From Planctomycetota bacterium (GTDB lineage Bacteria; Planctomycetota; UBA1135; UBA2386): a stretch of DNA of 15,534 nucleotides. The translations under genes were made by a program, and so were the position numbers. The stretch is taken from contig JAGQRA010000377.1 in NCBI GenBank assembly GCA_020425885.1, positions 1 through 15,534 of the forward strand, written 5' to 3'. Shown one piece after another: positions 1 through 7,256 of this stretch; position 1 is the stretch's first letter; each line of letters opens with the position of its first letter. The notes beneath the pieces are model-generated. The model was not told where the DNA came from. It saw only the letters and a list, made by a program, of their open reading frames with translations, and did not search any database.

Positions 1-2
1 GC

Positions 3-938
3 GTGCTCGGCGGCAACACGTTGCTGTTCTCGGCCAGCTCGACGCCGGCCGGCGCCAGCGAGCTGTGGCGCACCGACGGCACCGCGGCCGGCACCATGCG
101 CGTCACCGCGGCGCTGGCCGGTGCGCCGTCCGACGGCTACGTCGACATCGGCAACGGCAGGGCGTTCTTCATGGCCAACAGCACGGCGACCGGGGCCGAG
201 CCGGCGATCACCGACGGCACCGCGGCCGGAACGACGATCCTCGCCGATTGCTGGCCGGGTGCGACGAGCGTGCTCGTCGAGAGCAGCCCGGGGCTGCCGT
301 ACGCGGTCAGGCTCGGCGTCGGTGACCTGGTCGTGTTCCGCGCCCGCGATGGTGCCGGTGAGGTCGAGCCCTGGCTCACCGACGGCACGCCGGGCGGCAC
401 CAACGAGGCGCTCGACATCTGGCCCGGATCGGGCGCCGCCAACTCGAGCGCCGCGGTCGGCTTCACGGCCCACGGCGCGCAGTTGTTCTTCCGCGCCGCC
501 GATGGTGCCGCCAACGGCGAGGAACCCTGGGTGCTCGGTGCGACCCATCTCGGCGGCACGCTGGTCGAGGAGTACGGCGTCGGCTGCGCCGGCATCGCGG
601 GCATCCCGCGGCTGAGCGCGGTCGGCGCGCCGACCCTCGGCAACACTTCGTTCGCGGTGTCACTGACCGACGCGGCGCCGTCGTCGCCGGCGATGCTGCT
701 CGGCGACTTCCAGACCACGTCGCTGCCGTTCGGAGCATGCACGCTGCTCGTGCCACCGACCGGCGTGCCGATCCCCGGCTCGACCGACGCCAACGGTGAC
801 TGGCTGCTGCCGTTCCCGATCCCGAACGGCTACCTCGGGCTGACGGTCGCCATGCAGGGCTTCGTGCTCGACAGTGCCGGCAGCCATGGCGGCCTGGCGT
901 CGTTCAGCAACGGTCTCCGGCTCGTGCTCGGCAACTGA
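3..938 (+). CDS. ELWRTDGT-repeat secreted protein, 5'-truncated
   Basis: This is the C-terminal 311 residues of a larger protein. The frame is open at the window edge, and the GTG at position 3 falls inside a repeat with no signal peptide, so it is not the true start. Repeats of about 50 residues are marked by ELWRTDGT (residues 20-27), EPAITDGT (66-73), EPWLTDGT (122-128) and a decayed EPWVLG (174-179). These ELWxTDGT repeats are known from large extracellular proteins of planctomycetes and myxobacteria and probably form beta-propeller blades. Residues about 187-311 are a different beta-rich domain starting EEYGVGCAG, of the type that ends two other proteins in this window. The role is unknown; export and surface or envelope location are inferred. 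It ends 15 bp from the convergent BLUF gene. Confidence 0.85.
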   Translation: MLGGNTLLFSASSTPAGASELWRTDGTAAGTMRVTAALAGAPSDGYVDIGNGRAFFMANSTATGAEPAITDGTAAGTTILADCWPGATSVLVESSPGLPYAVRLGVGDLVVFRARDGAGEVEPWLTDGTPGGTNEALDIWPGSGAANSSAAVGFTAHGAQLFFRAADGAANGEEPWVLGATHLGGTLVEEYGVGCAGIAGIPRLSAVGAPTLGNTSFAVSLTDAAPSSPAMLLGDFQTTSLPFGACTLLVPPTGVPIPGSTDANGDWLLPFPIPNGYLGLTVAMQGFVLDSAGSHGGLASFSNGLRLVLGN

Positions 939-953
939 TCGGGTCGAGCAAGC

Positions 954-1415
954 TCAGGCCCGGCGGTACAATCCGTCACGGAACGCGAGCAGCACGCAGC
1001 GCGCGCGATCGGGATCGTTCGTCCAGCGGGCGGCGAGGTTGTCGTCGTCGAAGAACCAGAGCAGCCCGTCGACACGCTCGAAGTCGGCCTTGGTCGGCCG
1101 CACGAATCCCATGGCCCAGTCGGCGAAGCTGCGCTCCTCGACGCGGCGCCTGTCGAGCAGGGTGATGTCGCCGTGGCGGGCATCCGTCTTGATGCTCGCG
1201 AACAGCCGCTCGACCTCGGCCGGCGGCCCTTCGATGACCTGCACGAAAGCGCCGGCGTGGTAGAGCAGCACGCCGGAGATGTCGACCTGCACGTTCTTGC
1301 GGCGCGACTTCTGCAGCAGCTCGATGAGTTCGGCCTCGGCGAACTCGACGTTGGAGGCGCTGGCGTAGATCAGCTGCAGCAGCTCGGGTTGGTCGTCCGG
1401 TGGAGCCGGTTCCAT
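954..1415 (-). CDS. Stand-alone BLUF-domain blue-light photoreceptor
   Basis: A 153-residue single-domain BLUF protein (sensor of blue light using FAD), probably cytoplasmic. Its fold signature is clear: LIYAS, SRRKN, ISGVLLYHAGAFVQVIEG, DARH, and SFADWAMGF. The photocycle residues sit at the same spacing as in AppA (Y21, N45, Q63, W104, M106): here Y17, N41, Q59, W100 and M102. The flavin hydrogen-bond switch should therefore be intact. Residues 103-153 form a short C-terminal extension, as in PixD/BlrB-type short BLUF proteins, with no EAL, cyclase or HTH output domain. It must act through a partner. The ATG at 1413-1415 follows the upstream gene's stop by 4 bp, and a GAGG ribosome-binding site lies inside that gene's end, which argues for a translationally linked operon. 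The protein family is certain; the target is unknown. Confidence 0.95.
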   Translation of the reverse strand: MEPAPPDDQPELLQLIYASASNVEFAEAELIELLQKSRRKNVQVDISGVLLYHAGAFVQVIEGPPAEVERLFASIKTDARHGDITLLDRRRVEERSFADWAMGFVRPTKADFERVDGLLWFFDDDNLAARWTNDPDRARCVLLAFRDGLYRRA

Positions 1416-1419
1416 GGTC

Positions 1420-1935
1420 TCAGTCCTCTGTCCAGGTCGCCGCGACGCGGCGCGAGTGTTCTCGGGGATCGCCCAACAGATCGGCGAGGATCATCAGGCG
1501 GGCATGCCGGGGCGACCAGACGAACACCAGGTGGGCATATCGATCGCCGCTCGCGAACCGGAAGACGAAGTCGAGCTCCTCGCGACACGGCGTCGGCGAA
1601 CGCGTCATCGCCGCGAAACGCCCCTGGAACTCGTGCACCGTCGTGCACGGCGCGACCTCACGGAAGAAGTCGCGACCGATCACCCTGTCCGGCGCGAGTC
1701 CCGAGGTCTCCGACTCGACGACGTTGTAGCGCCGCACGATGCCATCGCGGTCGAGCTCGATGACGCCGAGCGGCAGCGCGTCGAGCTGCGCCGCCGACAG
1801 CTCGAGCACGTCCTCGGTCGGGAACAGACCCATCGCCTTGACGCAGTTGAAGCAGATTCCGTGCGAGTCCTCTTCACCCGGCGTTCGGCCGTCGTGGATC
1901 GACCCGCTGCACCACGCGCAGATGACCTTGGGCAT
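1420..1935 (-). CDS. PYP-like PAS photosensor with N-terminal Cys4/His module
   Basis: A 171-residue protein. Residues 1-35 carry CAWC (C6, C9) and SHGICFNC (H25, C28, C31), a likely zinc-ribbon-like metal site seen in front of some bacterial PAS domains. Residues about 50-155 match photoactive yellow protein (PYP). The stretch LDALPLGVIELD to FFREVAPCT aligns without gaps to Halorhodospira PYP at a constant offset of 28. It has Y70 (=Tyr42), E74 (=Glu46), S78 (=Thr50) and C97 (=Cys69, the p-coumaroyl thioester attachment). Arg52 is replaced by L80. The C-terminal half is more divergent. The ATG at 1935 was chosen because GGAGGAGTG directly precedes it and the Cys module starts there; longer in-frame starts (1977, 2118) lack a Shine-Dalgarno. 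It is first gene of an operon with the BLUF gene. PYP family membership is strong; whether a chromophore is bound is unproven, and no tyrosine ammonia-lyase or coumaroyl ligase gene is in the window. Confidence 0.85.
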   Translation of the reverse strand: MPKVICAWCSGSIHDGRTPGEEDSHGICFNCVKAMGLFPTEDVLELSAAQLDALPLGVIELDRDGIVRRYNVVESETSGLAPDRVIGRDFFREVAPCTTVHEFQGRFAAMTRSPTPCREELDFVFRFASGDRYAHLVFVWSPRHARLMILADLLGDPREHSRRVAATWTED

Positions 1936-2123
1936 CACTCCTCCGGAGCCGGTATCGCCATTCCGTGCCGGCTCCATTAGGGCGAGGGTGCGGCACAGTC
2001 CGGCCGCGAGACGGAACTCCCGGGGCGTATCGTCGCAGTTGGCCGACGATGATGGGGGCGTGCCGTAGGGAGAGTCCCTGATCGCCAGTCCCAAGGGCCG
2101 GGCTCGTCGGTGCCTCATGCGCG
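1936..2123. promoter_or_regulatory. Divergent intergenic region, photoreceptor operon and histidine kinase
   Basis: These 188 bp separate the PYP-like gene from the kinase and must contain both promoters. Besides the inverted repeat at 1941-1975, there is a short hairpin-like AGGGA-GAG-TCCCT at 2067-2079. I cannot identify convincing -35/-10 boxes on either strand. The shared upstream region makes joint regulation of the photoreceptors and the kinase possible. Confidence 0.4.
1941..1975 (-). promoter_or_regulatory. Inverted repeat abutting the PYP-like gene's ribosome-binding site
   Basis: An exact 8-bp inverted repeat, GGAGCCGG (1945-1952) and CCGGCTCC (1968-1975), is separated by 15 bases. 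In the minus-strand transcript its 3' arm ends directly against the GGAGGAGTG that precedes the ATG at 1935. The 8-base palindrome CTCCGGAG (1941-1948) overlaps the same spot. It could be an mRNA hairpin tuning access to the ribosome-binding site or a DNA operator in the divergent intergenic region (1936-2123). GC-rich DNA makes such repeats by chance, so the function is uncertain. Confidence 0.35.
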
Positions 2124-3629
2124 GTGGAGATTGGGGGCCGGGTTCGGGGCGGGGCGAGACCGATCTGGTTGCATCATCGTCGCGGCAAGTCTGGTGTTGT
2201 CGGGCCCGAATGGCCGAAGATCCGGCGTGGGTCGATCGCGAGGAAACCGCGGGGTGAGCTGCTGCGAGGTCGGTTCGGGTGGCTCGCTGCGGGTTTGTCG
2301 TCGGTGACCACGGCAGCGGTCGTCGCCTTCGGCGCCCGCCTCGTGTTCCAGGTCTCGGGGCGGTCGGCGCGTGCCGAGTTCGCGACCGAGACCCGGCTGT
2401 TGGCCGCGGCGATCACCGACGTCTACGCGATGATGGCCAGCGACGCCCGGTTGCTGACCGTGGTGCCACCGATCAAGGCGTTGGCGGGCATGGCCCAGGG
2501 CAAGGGCGATCGCGATGACCTGTCGACCACAGCGCAGTGGCTGGCGCGATTGGCGTCGCTGTTCAGCGCGGTCCTCGAGTCGGAGGACTCCTATACCCAG
2601 GTGCGTCTGATCGGGGTTGCCGGCGACGGCTTCGAGATCGCGCGCGTCAACCGCGTCGGCGGCGAGCTGCACGTGGTGCCGGCGTATGAACTGCAGGCGA
2701 AGGGATCCGAGTCGTATTTCTCGGTCGGCCTGAGGACCCCGGCCCACGAGGTGACGTTCTCGGAGATCTCCAACAACCGAGAGCGCGGTCTGGTGCAGAT
2801 CCCACACGTGCCGACCCTCCGGGTCGTGGCGCCAATCGACGGGCCGAACGGCGAGCGTTTCGGGATGATCGTCATCAACGCCGACTGCCGTCAGCTCCTG
2901 GCCGACGAGTTCGCGAACATGGACCCGGCGCGTGATTGCGCGTTGCGGATGCCGTCGGGAGCGGCCGGCTTCATCCGCGGTGAGCGCGGCATCGGCGGGA
3001 TGGAGGTGATCGTCGCCGGAGATCCGGCGCGCCCCCGATGGCTCGATCTCGTGCCGAGCGCGGTTGACGGCTTCACTCGGGAGCACGACGACGACACGGT
3101 GCACCTGACGCCACTGTCGCCCCTGGCCGGCGTCAACGGCATGAACCTCGATGTCGTTCTCGAGACCCCGACGGGCGTGCTGATGCGGAGCGCGGCCGAG
3201 GCCAGGGCGGTTGCCGCGCTGACCGGAGTCGGCCTGATGCTGATCGCGGTCGCCGTCGCCTTGACGATCGGCCTGCTATGGCGGCGCCAGCTGCGCGTGC
3301 TGGCCCATCAACTGCGCGAGGTGCGCAGCAGCGGCGAGGTCGGAGGGTTGCCCGTCGATCAGGCCGGCGAGGTCGGCATCTTCGCTCGCGTCTTCGCCGA
3401 GATGCACCAGGAGGTCATCGCCAGCGAAGAACGTCACCGGGCGATCCTGGCGGAGGCGTCGGACGCGATCATCACGGCCGACAGCGAAGGTCGGATCCGC
3501 GACTTCAATCCGGCGGCGGAACGGATCTTCGGATTCACGGCCGCGGAGGTCGCCGGTCGCGGCCTCGACGTCCTGATGGACGAAGCCGAGGCCGCGCGGT
3601 TCGCCGCCGGGTTTGGTCACCTGCAATCG
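2124..3629 (+). pseudogene. Membrane sensor histidine kinase, N-terminal part before a frameshift
   Basis: The first 502 codons of a sensor kinase. Without the shift this frame runs on to a stop at 4301, but the protein after about residue 502 is Arg/Pro-rich out-of-frame sequence. Domains: basic cytoplasmic tail; TM1 about 51-76; a periplasmic Cache-like sensor about 80-360 (SYTQVRLIGVAGDG, EVTFSEISNN, MIVINAD); TM2 about 363-386; a HAMP-like linker 387-432; and the first half of a PAS domain from 436 (AIITADSEGRIRDFNPAAERIFGF). The PAS lacks the LOV flavin-binding Cys motif, so it is not an obvious light sensor. The GTG at 2124 is the longest start; no strong Shine-Dalgarno fixes it, and a TTG near codon 16 is possible. 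It is divergent from the photoreceptor operon. Joined to the next entry across the shift, the protein would be about 809 residues. Confidence 0.75.
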
Positions 3630-3632
3630 CAC
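3606..3632 (+). other. Frameshift site inside the kinase PAS domain
   Basis: PAS homology leaves the first frame after HLQS (codons 3618-3629) and resumes in the +1 frame with TGSGWMIG (from 3631). Skipping one base, for example C3630, restores a continuous and typical PAS sequence. The codons on each side give family-consistent protein only in their own frame, so the break is placed to within about 25 bases. One extra base, or two missing bases, would explain it. A GGGTTTGG run at 3609-3616 is nearby, but it is in the wrong frame and direction for a classical -1 slippery heptamer. Confidence 0.7.
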
Positions 3633-4554
3633 CGGCAGCGGCTGGATGATCGGCACCGTGCGCGAGGTCCCCGGGCGCCACCGCGACGGCCGTCGGCTGG
3701 AGTGCGAGGTCTCGGTGTCGATCGCAGAGGCCGGGGACGAGCGCCTCTACTGCGGGATCATCCGCGAGATCTCCGCGCGCAAGCAGTCCGAGCGGGAGCG
3801 CGACCGCCTGGTCCGGGAGCTGGCGGCCTCCAACGAGGATCTCGAGCAGTTCGCTCATGCCGCCTCCCACGATCTCAAGTCACCGCTGCGCGGCATCGAG
3901 AGTGCGGCCCAGTGGCTCGAGGAGGATCTCGGCGGGGCGCTGACCGAAGATGCTCGCCAGAACCTCGACCTGCTGCGCGGGCGGGCCCGTCGCATGCGGG
4001 GGCTGCTGGGCGATCTGCTGCAGTACGCGCGGGTCGGGGCCGGCGGCGACCGGCGTTTCGCCGAGCAGGTCACGGTCGGAGCGGTGCTCGACAACGTGGT
4101 CAGCCTGCAGGCGCCGCCCGCGGGCTTCACCGTGCGGTGGTCCGAGCGGTCGGCGAACGTCATCGCGGCCCGCATGCCGCTGGAGCAGATCCTGCTCAAC
4201 CTGATCGGCAACGCGATCAAGCACAGCGACAGCGGCAGCGGAACGATCACGATCGAGGCCGAGGAGCGCGGCGGCCGGGTGCACTTCGCGGTCGGCGATG
4301 ACGGGCCCGGCATCGCACCCGAGTTCCACGACCGGGTGTTCGCGATGTTCAGCACGTTGCGCCCGCGCGATCAGGTCGAGGGTTCGGGGATCGGCCTGGC
4401 CCTGGTCAAGCGGCAGGTCGAACAACTGGGCGGCCGCGTCGAACTGCAGTCTGCGGTCGGCGCCGGCGCGGTCTTCCGCTTCGACCTGCCCTGCTTCGGA
4501 GCACCGGTGATGGCGGGGGCGCCGGGGCCGGCGATGACCGTCGGGCGACCATAG
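3613..4554 (+). CDS. Sensor histidine kinase, C-terminal part (PAS end, HisKA, HATPase)
   Basis: This is the C-terminal continuation of the same kinase in a frame shifted by +1. It begins with the second half of the PAS (TGSGWMIGTVREVPGRHRDG, GIIREISARK), so the first codon (TTG at 3613) is unlikely to be a genuine start. Next comes a coiled-coil linker and a HisKA dimerisation domain with phospho-acceptor H86 in SHDLKSPLRG, the variant seen in phytochrome-type kinases. The catalytic domain has its N box (LLNLIGNAIKHS, N196/N200), G1 (GDDGPGIAPE), F box (FAMFSTL) and G2 (GSGIGLAL). All residues needed for autophosphorylation are present. There is no receiver domain, and no response regulator gene in the window, so its partner is elsewhere. 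If the shift is a sequencing error the two parts are one intact gene. Confidence 0.8.
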   Translation: MVTCNRTGSGWMIGTVREVPGRHRDGRRLECEVSVSIAEAGDERLYCGIIREISARKQSERERDRLVRELAASNEDLEQFAHAASHDLKSPLRGIESAAQWLEEDLGGALTEDARQNLDLLRGRARRMRGLLGDLLQYARVGAGGDRRFAEQVTVGAVLDNVVSLQAPPAGFTVRWSERSANVIAARMPLEQILLNLIGNAIKHSDSGSGTITIEAEERGGRVHFAVGDDGPGIAPEFHDRVFAMFSTLRPRDQVEGSGIGLALVKRQVEQLGGRVELQSAVGAGAVFRFDLPCFGAPVMAGAPGPAMTVGRP

Positions 4555-4608
4555 CCTCGGTTGCGCCCAGATCTGATCCCGTTCGAGGCTTCCACCTTCG
4601 ACGGGGGC

Positions 4609-4655
4609 AAAAGAATCCGCGTCCGCGCGCTCAATGTCGGCCCGGAAGGCACTCC
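4609..4655 (+). promoter_or_regulatory. Leader motif shared with the next gene (copy 1)
   Basis: CGCGCTCA (4626-4633), 14 bases, then GGCACTCC (4648-4655) lies 10 bases before the ATG at 4666. The same two octamers with the same 14-base spacer occur before the ATG at 7257. Both copies also have AAAAG (here 4609-4613) and a GA(A/T)TCCGCG element (here 4613-4621) upstream. It may be a promoter or 5'-UTR control element for the two secreted repeat proteins. The remaining bases of the 4555-4665 gap show nothing recognisable. Confidence 0.4.
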
Positions 4656-4665
4656 CGGGGGCACG

Positions 4666-7188
4666 ATGAACAACCGTCCCCTGCTGGTTCGCTCGCGCCC
4701 GGCCATCGCGCTGGCCGCTGCCGTCTCCGTGTCCATGATGTTGCCTGGCCAGGAGGTGGCTTGGGCCTGGGTCAACCCACCCGGAACGACCGCGACGTTC
4801 ACGCCGTCCACCGACTACCAATACGACACCGGCGGCGGCCTGATCACGGTCACACCCGACCTGCAGCAGCAGAACAAGTTCCTCGTCCGGGTGCCCAACG
4901 TCCCGGGTCGCGGCGTCGTCCAGGCGTGCGCCTACTCCGGCAGTCACACCGCGGTCGTCGAGAGCTGGACGCCGTCGAACGGCGACGTGCTCGCCGTGGT
5001 CAAACTGTTCAATGCGAACGGCACCGCGGCGAACAATGCGCGGTTCACGTTCCGCTACCGCGTCGGCGGCGACGGCATCCGGCACGAGGCCTACCTCTGG
5101 GCCGACCAGCCGCTGGCGGCGAGCTACACCGCGCCGGCGACGACGAGCTATGTCTCGAACGGTGCCGCGGCGACGATCATCCGTCTGGGGCCCGGTTCGT
5201 ACCAGGTCCTGATCCCGGGTCTCGGCGCCCAGGGTGAGGAATTCGGCAACGTCCAGATCACGCCCTACAACAGCAATCTGGTGCACGCCAAGGTCGTGCA
5301 GTGGACGCGGCTGTTCGGCACCGATCTGCGCATCACGGTGCAGTGCAGCAACCAGACCGGGGTGCCGACCGACAGCCGGTTCTTCCTGAGCTACAGCGAG
5401 CTGGCCGGCGACATCCCCGCGGCGCACGGCACCGGCGGTCACGTCTGGGCCGATCAGCCGACCGCGGCCAGCTACGTGCCCAGCCCCTTCTACGTGGATA
5501 GCAACGGCAACATCGGGCGCCGCGGCCGTGAGTCGATCAGCCGGCTCGGCACCGGCCGCTACCTCGTGCGCTTCCCCGATCTGGCTCCGGATCGGAGCAC
5601 CGCGGCGACCGTATGCGGCTACGGCCCCGACACGAGCTACGCGACGATCGAGCGTTGGAATGGCGACGAGGTGAACGGCACGAGCGTCTACGTCAACACC
5701 TGGTCCGCCACGGGAACGCCGATGGATGCGAAGTTCTCGCTGTCTTACCTGACGAATCGGCCCGGCGATGAAGTCTCGTGGACCAGGTTCAGCGACACGA
5801 CCTTGCCCCAGGGCGTCACCGTCACCACCGATGCGGCTTCGACCTACACGCCGTCCGGGAAGTCGATCACGGTGCAGCGCGACGCCATCACGGCGAACCT
5901 CTACCACGTCACCATCCCACGCACGATCCACACCACGGGTGCGATCCACGTCACGCCGGCCTTCGGAAGGCACTTCGCCGTCGTCCGCGGCGCCACCGTC
6001 AACGCGGCGCTGGCGACGGTCGTCGATGTCCTGCTGTTCACGCCGACGGGTGGCACGGATCTGATCCCGCGCCGCTTCGACCTCCTCAACCTGCGGCCGG
6101 CGGACCCTGCCGCGAAGGTCGCCTGGCGGGTCTGCGACCATCCGACGTCGCCGACCAACCCGCCCGGTCCGGACCTGGCCTGGAACGGCAACCGGACCGC
6201 GCCGTGGGTCGTGCGCACCGGTCCGGGCAGCTACAACGTCCGCTTCTACGGCCTGGCGCCGAACGGCAACGAGCACGGTCACGTGCAGGTGACGCCGATG
6301 GGTTCGGTGCCACGGCGCGCGAACGTCCTGAACTGGGTCCGAGTCGGCACGGACATCGCGGTCAACATCGAGTGTCGCGATGCCTCGGGTGCCCTGGCCG
6401 ACAGCGAGTTCGTCGTCAGCTACCACGAGTTCGCCGTGCCGATGCCCGAACGCATGGGGTCGGGCACGCATCTGTGGGCCGACAACCCGACCAGCTCCAC
6501 CTACTCGCCGGCGGTCGATTACGTCGACAGCAACGGCACGCTCGGTCCGGCCAACGTGGAGTACATTCATCGCGTCGCTACCGGTACCTACGACGTCACG
6601 CTGCCGAACGTCGTGTCGTGGGACAGCGTCAACACCCAGCTGACCGCCTACGGCACCGGCGATCACTTCGCCATCATCGATTGGGTCGGGGAGGATCCCG
6701 GCGGCGGCACGCTGATCCGCGTCAAGACCTACGCGCATCCGGCCACGCTGGTCGACTCCCGATTCACCTTGCTGCACATGACCGATCGGCCCGCCATCGG
6801 TATCCAGGCCACCAACGCTTCCTATGGCACCGGCTGCAACGGTGCCATCCTCACGGCCCTGACACGCCCCGTCATCGGCACCGACTGGGACCTGCGCCTG
6901 GTCAGTGTGCCGGCAGGCACGATCCTGGCGTTCGTGCAGCTCGGCAACACCGACCCGAACCAGTTGATCGGACCGCAGGCGCCAGGTTGCTCGATCTACA
7001 CCTCGGGCGAGGCCTCGATCCTGGTGCCGCTGCCGATTCCGGTGCCGGCCTACTCGCTCGCCATCCCGAACGTGCCGGCGTTGATCGGGCTGACGCTGCG
7101 CGCCCAGGGTGGTGCCTTCGCGCCAGGGATCAACTCGCTGTGGCTGGCGACCAGCGCCGGTACCCGGGGGGTGATCGGCGACGTCTGA
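4666..7188 (+). CDS. Large secreted six-repeat protein with C-terminal beta domain
   Basis: An 840-residue exported protein. The ATG at 4666 is preferred over the TTG at 4561 because it gives a clean signal peptide: a basic start with RSR at 9-11, a hydrophobic stretch at 13-27, and probable cleavage after AWA at 34. Six degenerate repeats of about 100-115 residues follow (about 33-133, 143-245, 258-365, 370-475, 484-590, 602-709). The best-preserved repeats (2, 3, 6) share the pattern WADQPTAASY, Y-V-D-S-N-G, RLGTGRY-V-FP-L, VTAYG, a W, then DSRFxLSY. Repeats 4 and 5 are the most decayed. The last 120 residues are the shared beta domain starting YGTGCNG. There are no catalytic motifs. A structural, adhesive or envelope role is a guess. 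It lies 111 bp after the kinase gene and 68 bp before the next secreted protein on the same strand. Confidence 0.85.
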   Translation: MNNRPLLVRSRPAIALAAAVSVSMMLPGQEVAWAWVNPPGTTATFTPSTDYQYDTGGGLITVTPDLQQQNKFLVRVPNVPGRGVVQACAYSGSHTAVVESWTPSNGDVLAVVKLFNANGTAANNARFTFRYRVGGDGIRHEAYLWADQPLAASYTAPATTSYVSNGAAATIIRLGPGSYQVLIPGLGAQGEEFGNVQITPYNSNLVHAKVVQWTRLFGTDLRITVQCSNQTGVPTDSRFFLSYSELAGDIPAAHGTGGHVWADQPTAASYVPSPFYVDSNGNIGRRGRESISRLGTGRYLVRFPDLAPDRSTAATVCGYGPDTSYATIERWNGDEVNGTSVYVNTWSATGTPMDAKFSLSYLTNRPGDEVSWTRFSDTTLPQGVTVTTDAASTYTPSGKSITVQRDAITANLYHVTIPRTIHTTGAIHVTPAFGRHFAVVRGATVNAALATVVDVLLFTPTGGTDLIPRRFDLLNLRPADPAAKVAWRVCDHPTSPTNPPGPDLAWNGNRTAPWVVRTGPGSYNVRFYGLAPNGNEHGHVQVTPMGSVPRRANVLNWVRVGTDIAVNIECRDASGALADSEFVVSYHEFAVPMPERMGSGTHLWADNPTSSTYSPAVDYVDSNGTLGPANVEYIHRVATGTYDVTLPNVVSWDSVNTQLTAYGTGDHFAIIDWVGEDPGGGTLIRVKTYAHPATLVDSRFTLLHMTDRPAIGIQATNASYGTGCNGAILTALTRPVIGTDWDLRLVSVPAGTILAFVQLGNTDPNQLIGPQAPGCSIYTSGEASILVPLPIPVPAYSLAIPNVPALIGLTLRAQGGAFAPGINSLWLATSAGTRGVIGDV

Positions 7189-7206
7189 CGGGCGGCCCGG
7201 CGGGCG

Positions 7207-7250
7207 AAAAGCGAGGATTCCGCGCTCATTGCCGATCGCCGCGGCACTCC
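7207..7250 (+). promoter_or_regulatory. Leader motif shared with the preceding gene (copy 2)
   Basis: AAAAG (7207-7211), GATTCCGCG (7216-7224), CGCGCTCA (7221-7228), a 14-base spacer, and GGCACTCC (7243-7250), which ends 6 bases before the ATG at 7257. The arrangement parallels that at 4609-4655. Having its own copy suggests this gene is expressed from its own promoter rather than only by read-through from its neighbour. Confidence 0.4.
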
Positions 7251-7256
7251 TGCGGC

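Noticed and set aside
1936..2118. Longer N-terminus for the PYP-like protein (starts at 2118 or 1977)
   Set aside because: No Shine-Dalgarno at those codons and no family-like sequence before the Cys module; GGAGGA directly precedes 1935.
3609..3616. GGGTTTGG as a programmed ribosomal frameshift signal in the kinase
   Set aside because: A -1 slippery heptamer would have to be read as G GGT TTG in the zero frame. Here the codons are GGG TTT, and the required shift is +1.
3430..3760. LOV-type light sensing by the kinase PAS domain
   Set aside because: The GxNCRFLQ flavin-binding motif with its reactive Cys is absent; the sequence is a generic PAS.
5778..7256. Upstream extension of the 7257-9275 reading frame as a 1165-residue protein
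   Set aside because: The extra part is an out-of-frame reading of the preceding gene; the signal peptide at 7257 and the shared leader mark the true start.
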